Source: an uncultured Lysobacteraceae bacterium (GTDB lineage Bacteria > Pseudomonadota > Gammaproteobacteria > Xanthomonadales > Rhodanobacteraceae). From it: 9,848 bases of DNA. The stretch lies in NCBI GenBank assembly GCA_946480705.1, contig CAMLLF010000086.1:1-9848 (forward strand), in the 5' to 3' direction. The position numbers and the translations under genes are program-made. How positions within the stretch are numbered: position 1 is the first letter of the stretch; every line of letters starts with the position of its first letter. Of the stretch, positions 6,008-9,848 are shown piece by piece. The notes beneath the pieces were generated by a model, which had not been told where the DNA came from, did not search any database, and saw nothing but the letters and a program-made list of their open reading frames with translations.

Positions 6008-6324
6008 TCGGCGCGTGATGCTCGGTCGAAGCCGTTTCCGAACAGGCGGTCGGGCGCTTCGGACAGGCGCAGGACGAAGCCGTTCGCATCGACGCGATGG
6101 CACGAGCGATGCGCGCCGAGGCCGGCGGGCAGCGAAAGCGTCCCGAACGCCGATGCGGCGTACTGGCCGTGGACCGACGTGTTCGCGAGGCGCGCCGACC
6201 AGCGGTTGGCCGCGCCGTTCCGGCGCAACACGTCCCAATTGAGAAACAGATACAAACCGCCGGTCGATGCGTCGTCGACGACGGCCGGACATTGGATGTG
6301 GATCGTTGCGGACTGCACGCGCAT
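5881..6324 (-). pseudogene. Decayed or orphan leftward reading frame, unknown protein
   Basis: The stretch 6324 to about 6020 on the minus strand has codon use with C/G at third positions and a plausible globular sequence: TIHIQCPAVVDD, GGLYLFLNWDVLRRNG, FGTLSLPAGLGAHR and VDANGFVLRLSEAPDRLFGN. I do not recognise the family. Several signs point to decay. Immediately upstream in the same frame is a TAG (6327-6325), preceded by an open stretch with an ATG at 6354 (MVVNRDCSDG-stop). There is no ribosome binding site before the ATG at 6324. The frame runs on to 5881, where it becomes the antisense of the methyltransferase C-terminus, so the true C-terminus has probably been lost. It could be a short intact gene that overlaps the methyltransferase convergently. 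Confidence 0.35.
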
Positions 6325-6447
6325 CTAGCCGTCGCTGCAGTCGCGGTTGACGACCATCGCATGGGTCGGCCCGAGTCTAGAGCAACCGCACGACGCTGTC
6401 CGCGAGCGCCTCGCGGCGGGCCCCGCCGTTCCAGGGAAATCATAGTG

Positions 6448-6472
6448 AACATTGCGCAACGTTCTCTAGTAT
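6448..6472 (+). promoter_or_regulatory. Near-palindrome and possible -10 box upstream of 6517 gene
   Basis: AACATTGCGCAACGTT (6448-6463) is a 16-base inverted repeat with one mismatched pair, followed closely by TAGTAT (6467-6472), a possible -10 box. It sits 45 bases before the ATG at 6517, in one of the few AT-richer patches of the window. It could be an operator for the two-gene operon; no regulator gene is adjacent, and no good -35 is visible. Confidence 0.4.
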
Positions 6473-6516
6473 CTTTTGCATCGTGCGCCGATACCGACGG
6501 CGCAGGGACCGACACG

Positions 6517-7026
6517 ATGACGCCGACGCCTCGACCCGCCCGCGAGTGGCTTCGCGACACCTACTGGTACTGCCCGGCGGCCGACATGCCGGCCTTGCGC
6601 ACCGAGGCAACCGGCGTCTTCGCCTGGGTCGTCGATCAGACCGTCTGGCACGTCACCGGCGGTGCCGACGGCTATTTCTGGGGCGTGGCGAGCACCTTGC
6701 TGACGCCGGCCGGCGACACGCCGGACGCGTCGCAGAAAAGCGATTCGACGTTCTACGCGAGCATCACGCCCGACGGCGCCGTCCACATCACCTTCGTGCG
6801 CTCGTCCGCGGCGGCGACGATCGGCACCGGCTGCCTGCGCGGCGAGGGCGGCCATGCGCGGTTCGTCATGCAGATGTCGTCGGGACCGGGTAGTGCGCTC
6901 GTCGTGCACTGGGCGCAGATGCGTCAGGTGTCGCCGGACGACCCGGCCTGGCACGACCTGCCCGGTGCCGGCGTTTCCGTGCCCGATCTCGTGGGGGGCA
7001 TCACAGCGCCGCAATCGGCAGGTTGA
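6517..7026 (+). CDS. Hypothetical beta-rich protein, first of two tandem genes
   Basis: The protein is 169 residues starting at ATG 6517, with AGGGA (6504-6508) 8 bases upstream. The frame is open for some 420 bases before this, but that part is antisense to a leftward frame and lacks protein character. I do not recognise the family. The sequence has no signal peptide, no membrane segment and no obvious catalytic motif. Aromatic-rich strands (TYWYCP at residues 15-20, VFAWVVDQTVWHVTGGADGY at 34-53) and alternating strand-like segments (STFYASIT, AVHITFVRSS, ARFVMQMSS, ALVVHWAQM) suggest a small beta-barrel or sandwich, such as a lipocalin-like or Ig-like fold. It lies 74 bases before the next gene in the same direction, so the two probably form an operon. 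Coding status is supported by codon use and the start signals; function is unknown. Confidence 0.7.
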   Translation: MTPTPRPAREWLRDTYWYCPAADMPALRTEATGVFAWVVDQTVWHVTGGADGYFWGVASTLLTPAGDTPDASQKSDSTFYASITPDGAVHITFVRSSAAATIGTGCLRGEGGHARFVMQMSSGPGSALVVHWAQMRQVSPDDPAWHDLPGAGVSVPDLVGGITAPQSAG

Positions 7027-7100
7027 CGCCGTGGGGCTCGAAACGGGTAGGGTTCGGACTGCGCAAGGCGCTTTCGAAAACCGTCACCGGAGATACCGCG

Positions 7101-8087
7101 ATGCCGACACGTCCTATCGCTCCGCTGCTCGTGGAACCGGCCGCGCCATTCGTGGAATCGCAGTCCGCGGCGGCGCAGGGCGACGGCGATCTCGCCGAAC
7201 TCGCGCAATGGCGCTACCGCCTGGACTACCGGCACGAGCACCTCGCGCACGATGAAGTCGTCGTTGCCGTCTCGTTCAACGTCACGCCGTCGGAAGACGC
7301 CGAGGTCACCGCCGACACGCCGCCGTGCGTCGACTTTCGCTATCGTGCGGTGCTCGTCTACAGCGAAGACGGCGAACGCATCGAGGCGCTGCAGCTGGCG
7401 CGCGCGCAGGTCGAATCCGGACCGGACGATCGCTGGCCGGATGCCGACTACCGCGCGCCGAGCGGCGCGGCGGTCGACCTCGGCAACGGCAGTGGCGACG
7501 ACGCGATCCGCCGCTATGTCTTCGATCCGCCGGTACCCGCGGAGAACTGGCCGGGCATCGGCCTGAGCTTCACCGCGCTGGGGCTCGGCGATCTGCAGAA
7601 CGCGTCGGCGTCGCTCGCCGCCGTGCGCAACGGCAATCTCGGCGAACCGACCGTCGACGAACACGTGTTCCGGTCCGCCATCGCGACGACGCAGCCGGTG
7701 TCGCCGTTCCTGCGCTGGTCGCAGGACGTGCCGATCGATGCGCTTGGCGGCGACGCGGCGTCGGCGCTGGACGCCTTGATGCAGCGGTGGTTCGGCGAGC
7801 GCCGCATCGGACAGCGCATCGCGCTGCAGTCGGCCTACGCCTATCGCATCGATCCGGCAGACCCCGAGGCGTCGCCGCTGGTCCGGCTGCCGGTCGTGCT
7901 GTTTCCGGTCCAGCCGTATGCCGCGGCGACGGCCGGCGAGATCGCCGGCGCGCTGGCCGCCTGGAGGAGCGCGAACGCGCCGGTGCCGGCCGGTGCATGG
8001 CTGCTGTCGCTCGCGCTGTACTCGCAGCTCGATACGCGCCTGCGCCAGCCGCTGCTCGAGGTCTCGCGATTGACCCTGTCCGCCTGA
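7101..8087 (+). CDS. Hypothetical protein of 328 residues, second of two tandem genes
   Basis: The start is ATG 7101, with GGAGA (7089-7093) 7 bases upstream; the frame is open back to 7023 but that part lacks a better start. I do not recognise the family. The N-terminal half has strand-like segments (AQWRYRLDYRHEHLAHDEVV, then VAVSFNV and FRYRAVLVYSEDG), and acidic, Gly/Asp-rich linkers follow around residues 115-145. The C-terminal half is more mixed, with VSPFLRWSQDVPIDALGGD, LMQRWFGERRIGQRIALQ, LVRLPVVLFPVQPY and a final helix-rich part ending in LSLALYSQLDTRLRQPLLEV. There is no signal peptide, membrane segment or catalytic motif. It reads like a structural or binding protein and somewhat like the terminal part of a larger protein, but no larger frame precedes it. 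Its partner is probably the 169-residue protein upstream. Confidence 0.72.
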   Translation: MPTRPIAPLLVEPAAPFVESQSAAAQGDGDLAELAQWRYRLDYRHEHLAHDEVVVAVSFNVTPSEDAEVTADTPPCVDFRYRAVLVYSEDGERIEALQLARAQVESGPDDRWPDADYRAPSGAAVDLGNGSGDDAIRRYVFDPPVPAENWPGIGLSFTALGLGDLQNASASLAAVRNGNLGEPTVDEHVFRSAIATTQPVSPFLRWSQDVPIDALGGDAASALDALMQRWFGERRIGQRIALQSAYAYRIDPADPEASPLVRLPVVLFPVQPYAAATAGEIAGALAAWRSANAPVPAGAWLLSLALYSQLDTRLRQPLLEVSRLTLSA

Positions 8088-8376
8088 AACGCGCCGGTGC
8101 GGCGGAGGAATGCTGCGACGTCACGGTACGAGTAGAAAAGCGGCTCGAATGCACATGTCGCACATGTGGTTACATGGAATTCGCATGACGCGCCGAAGTC
8201 CGCGCATCGACAATCCGAAGCCTGACGGCCGCGCCGCGCACCGGCCCTGCCGTCGAGGCGCGGTGACGGAGCGTCGCGTGCTCGTACCCGTCGATGAAGC
8301 TGCATTTCAAGGAAGGATCGAGCCAGTGGCGGGCTACGGTGCAGGTGCGCGAGCACCGCTATCCGATCAAGTCGCG
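8088..8376. other. Intergenic stretch before the repeat cluster
   Basis: About 290 bases follow the 328-residue protein. No terminator with a T-run is visible. A small direct repeat CACATGT-CG-CACATGT (8151-8166) is present. The only coding-like segment is the short fragment at 8294-8376 listed separately. Confidence 0.4.
8294..8376 (+). pseudogene. Short coding-like fragment abutting the repeat cluster
   Basis: From ATG 8294 the frame reads MKLHFKEGSSQWRATVQV and on through HRYPIKSR for 28 codons, a plausible protein start. From 8377 the same frame simply translates the repeat sequence and continues without homology-like content. There is no ribosome binding site. It may be the 5' remnant of a gene interrupted or truncated by the repeat element. 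I do not recognise it. Confidence 0.25.
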
Positions 8377-8426
8377 GGGTGTCCTGGAATTGCGCGGCCA
8401 TGCCGGCCCGATTTCTGGGTGTCCCG
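8377..8426 (+). repeat. Perfect 50-base direct repeat, copy A
   Basis: This copy begins GGGTGTCCTGGAATTGCGCG and ends GATTTCTGGGTGTCCCG. It is identical base for base to 8651-8700. Copy A is followed by GATTGCTC, copy B by AATTGCTC, so the similarity extends beyond the perfect core. Confidence 0.95.
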
Positions 8427-8522
8427 GATTGCTCCGATTTCTGGGTGTCCCGAATTGCTCCGAATTGCTTCCCGAGTTGCTGTGTCCGCGGAATCCGAAT
8501 TGCTGGGTGTCCTCGGAATCCC

Positions 8523-8562
8523 CTCGGAATCACTCGATTCTCTGGGTGTCCCGGAATGAATC
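8523..8562 (+). repeat. 40-base imperfect direct repeat, copy 1
   Basis: This copy runs from CTCGGAATCAC to TCTGGGTGTCCCGGAATGAA plus TC. It matches 8708-8747 except for a T/C change and a small TTC/CTT rearrangement in the middle; the last 22 bases are identical. In this copy CGATTC (8535-8540) and GAATCG (8558-8563) could pair around a 17-base loop. Confidence 0.9.
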
Positions 8563-8650
8563 GACGTGTCCTGCCTTTGCGGTCATCCGCGCGGCGCGCG
8601 AGGCTGCTCGAGGCAGTCCGATCGCTGCGCGGGTTTTGCGGGATGTCGGT

Positions 8651-8700
8651 GGGTGTCCTGGAATTGCGCGGCCATGCCGGCCCGATTTCTGGGTGTCCCG
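8651..8700 (+). repeat. Perfect 50-base direct repeat, copy B
   Basis: This copy is identical to 8377-8426 and lies 274 bases downstream of it. Perfect identity points to a recent duplication or to purifying constraint on the element. Confidence 0.95.
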
Positions 8701-8707
8701 AATTGCT

Positions 8708-8747
8708 CTCGGAATCACCCGATCTTCTGGGTGTCCCGGAATGAATC
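8708..8747 (+). repeat. 40-base imperfect direct repeat, copy 2
   Basis: This is the second copy of the module at 8523-8562. It closes the repeat cluster. The order 50-base module then 40-base module occurs twice, with a longer spacer the first time, suggesting duplication of a composite unit followed by loss or expansion of its interior. Confidence 0.9.
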
Positions 8748-8772
8748 ACCGGAACCAGGAGCCCGTACGGGG

Positions 8773-9702
8773 TCAGTCGCTTAGCGCAAAGTCGATCGCC
8801 GCGCACACCGCTGCGGCCTGCGCGGCGTTGCACTGCTCGGGCGTGGTGCGCGGGCTGTCGGGATAGACCTCGGTCGTCGTCGTGTAGCGCGCGTTGGTCA
8901 TGCCGGTGCAGAGGCCGAGTTTCCGGACCGGATAGTGGATCACGCCGGGTGCGATCACGGGCGAGCCGATGATGTTGCCGTTCGCATCGGCCGGCGCGAT
9001 GTGCGTGATGCGTTCGACCGCGGCGATCACGGCCTGCTGGAATCCGGGCTGCGGGTTGTCGCTGTCGCCGACGACATAGAAACCGTCGGGAATCGTGTCG
9101 GGTTCGTACGCCTTGCCGTCGCGTGCCGCCAGCGCGGGCCGGAACTCGGTTTCGTCGCTGTCGGTGGTCTCGTGCAGGTCGACGTGCACGAGCACGTTCG
9201 GAACTGTTGCGACTAGGCGCATCAACGCGGCCGATTCCTCGGCCGGACTGTTGTCGCGGAACGAGCGGTTCGGATCGACCGCGTCGGCGTTCCAGCGGTG
9301 GATGCGCTCGTAGGCCCATGGACTCACGCAGGGCGCGACGAGCAGATTCACGCGGCCGGCGTAGTCGGCGGCATGCCGTTCGACGAACTGCAGCGCGCCA
9401 TGTACGCCGCTGGTTTCGTAGCCGTGCACCCCGCCGGTCACGAGCACGCCGGGCAGATCGTTGCGCCAGTCGCGGCTGCGGATCGCAAGCAGCGGATAGC
9501 GATCGGGTCCGCCGTCGTCGGATGCGTACTCGAGCTGCCCGTATTCGACGACGTCGAACCGCGCGCGCAGCCGATCGATCGCGCTGATCACGTCCGCCGC
9601 ATAGCTGCGCCGGCGCGCCTGCCGCGAACGCCATGCCGCCTTTTCCGCGTCGCCCCAGGGCTGGCCGGGAGTGCCGATGGGATAGGTGTGCGCGTCGGTC
9701 AT
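8773..9702 (-). CDS. M14-family zinc carboxypeptidase-like hydrolase
   Basis: The protein is 309 residues from ATG 9702; a GTG at 9741 would add 13 residues, but a possible -10 box lies over it. The M14 zinc site is visible as GGVHGYETSG (His93 and Glu96) and VDLHETTD (His177). Also present are the substrate-pocket segment VSPWAYERIHRWNADAVDPN with the NRSF motif (Asn145-Arg146) and the catalytic glutamate in TTTTEVYPDS (Glu278). These features define carboxypeptidase A-like or succinylglutamate desuccinylase/aspartoacylase-like M14 enzymes, which remove a C-terminal amino acid or an acyl group from an amino acid. No signal peptide is seen, so a cytoplasmic role in peptide or amino-acid derivative breakdown is likely. 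It may be cotranscribed with the gene ending at 9779, 76 bases upstream. Family and active site are firm; the substrate is not determinable. Confidence 0.9.
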   Translation of the reverse strand: MTDAHTYPIGTPGQPWGDAEKAAWRSRQARRRSYAADVISAIDRLRARFDVVEYGQLEYASDDGGPDRYPLLAIRSRDWRNDLPGVLVTGGVHGYETSGVHGALQFVERHAADYAGRVNLLVAPCVSPWAYERIHRWNADAVDPNRSFRDNSPAEESAALMRLVATVPNVLVHVDLHETTDSDETEFRPALAARDGKAYEPDTIPDGFYVVGDSDNPQPGFQQAVIAAVERITHIAPADANGNIIGSPVIAPGVIHYPVRKLGLCTGMTNARYTTTTEVYPDSPRTTPEQCNAAQAAAVCAAIDFALSD

Positions 9703-9739
9703 TGCGGGGCTCGCTGGGCAGGGAAGGGCAGAGCCGCGC

Positions 9740-9745
9740 ACTGTA
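9740..9745 (-). promoter_or_regulatory. Possible extended -10 box for the M14 gene
   Basis: On the minus strand TGCTACAGT gives a TG-n-TACAGT extended -10. Transcription would begin near 9733, about 30 bases before ATG 9702 and downstream of the alternative GTG 9741. No clear -35 is seen, so this is tentative. Confidence 0.3.
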
Positions 9746-9778
9746 GCACTGGCGCCGGGCGTGCCTGCGCCATCCGCA

Positions 9779-9848
9779 CTAGCGATACAGCTCGACGACC
9801 GTCGAGGTTCCTTTGACGAGCAGATTGCCGGTCCACTGCAGCGCGAGA
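9779..9848 (-). CDS. C-terminal fragment of an unidentified gene (enters from right edge)
   Basis: Twenty-two codons with good codon use end in a TAG (9781-9779) and read LALQ followed by WTGNLLVKGTSTVVELYR. The sequence is protein-like and in the same direction as the M14 gene, which starts 76 bases downstream, so the two may be cotranscribed. It is too short to identify. Confidence 0.6.
   Translation of the reverse strand, partial: LALQWTGNLLVKGTSTVVELYR

Larger units (their letters stand above)
8377..8747. repeat. Cluster of CTGGGTGTCC repeats with nested direct duplications
   Basis: The 10-base unit CTGGGTGTCC occurs six times (8415, 8441, 8503, 8542, 8689 and 8727), and GGGTGTCC twice more (8377 and 8651). 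These are interspersed with GAATTGCTC, CGGAATC and CCGGAATGAATC modules. Spacing is irregular and units vary, so this is not CRISPR. No frame is convincingly coding and no transposase is present, so it resembles a non-autonomous dispersed repeat that has duplicated in place. It ends 25 bases from the stop of the M14 gene. Confidence 0.85.

Noticed and set aside
5141..6292. 383-codon leftward open frame antisense to the methyltransferase
   Set aside because: It lacks motifs and start signals; it is explained by high GC on the opposite strand.
8377..8747. CRISPR array
   Set aside because: Unit length and spacing are irregular, the repeats vary, spacers are not uniform and no cas genes are present.
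8769..8783. GGGGTCAGTCGCTTA resembling sequences found beside REP-associated transposases
   Set aside because: Most of it is simply the last codons and stop of the M14 gene, so the resemblance is probably chance.
7841..9634. Very long leftward open frame (597 codons) across the repeat cluster and the M14 gene
   Set aside because: It is an alternate frame of the M14 gene. Its translation is arginine-rich with no domain, and the M14 frame has the complete active site.

Overview
The window is uniformly GC-rich, with C or G at most third codon positions. It reads like a chromosomal accessory stretch of a GC-rich proteobacterium; Burkholderiales or Xanthomonadales would fit, but no marker gene here fixes the taxon. 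I see no rRNA, tRNA, CRISPR array, integrase or recognisable transposase.

Region 1 (1-1394) is a divergent sulfur-stress module. An ArsR-family repressor with the cysteine pair typical of persulfide sensors (BigR/SqrR/YgaV type) is read rightward. A tightly overlapping leftward operon encodes two half-size YeeE/YedE sulfur transporters, followed by the start of a ChrA-type chromate transporter that runs off the left edge. The 59-base gap between the divergent genes holds a conspicuous AT-rich palindrome with three TTAGA/TCTAA half-sites overlapping candidate -10 elements on both strands. This is a near-textbook autoregulated operator.

Region 2 (1481-4631) is the least explained and most interesting part. 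It encodes a cytoplasmic gluzincin (HETTH...E) zinc metallopeptidase, split by a frameshift near 2565 into two adjacent frames. It is followed, 2 bases after its stop, by a metallo-beta-lactamase-fold hydrolase of the ComEC-like type (THRHKDH, FPGDA, GHHGS). That hydrolase carries a lysine/alanine-rich, histone-like N-terminal tail. I recognise both folds but know no described function for this protease plus hydrolase cassette.

Region 3 (5165-6007) is a class I methyltransferase that closely matches my memory of COG2521, a family annotated as 'predicted archaeal methyltransferase'. It is preceded by about 530 bases without a convincing gene. It is followed by a convergent, decayed-looking leftward reading frame (5881-6324).

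Region 4 (6517-8087) holds two tandem rightward genes for beta-rich proteins I do not recognise, behind a 16-base near-palindrome that could be an operator.

Region 5 (8088-8772) is non-coding. It carries a cluster of short repeats built on the unit CTGGGTGTCC, including a perfect 50-base direct duplication and a roughly 40-base imperfect one. A short coding-like fragment abuts the left edge of the cluster.

Region 6 (8773-9848) is leftward: an M14-family zinc carboxypeptidase-like enzyme, and upstream of it the last codons of an unidentified gene that enters from the right edge.
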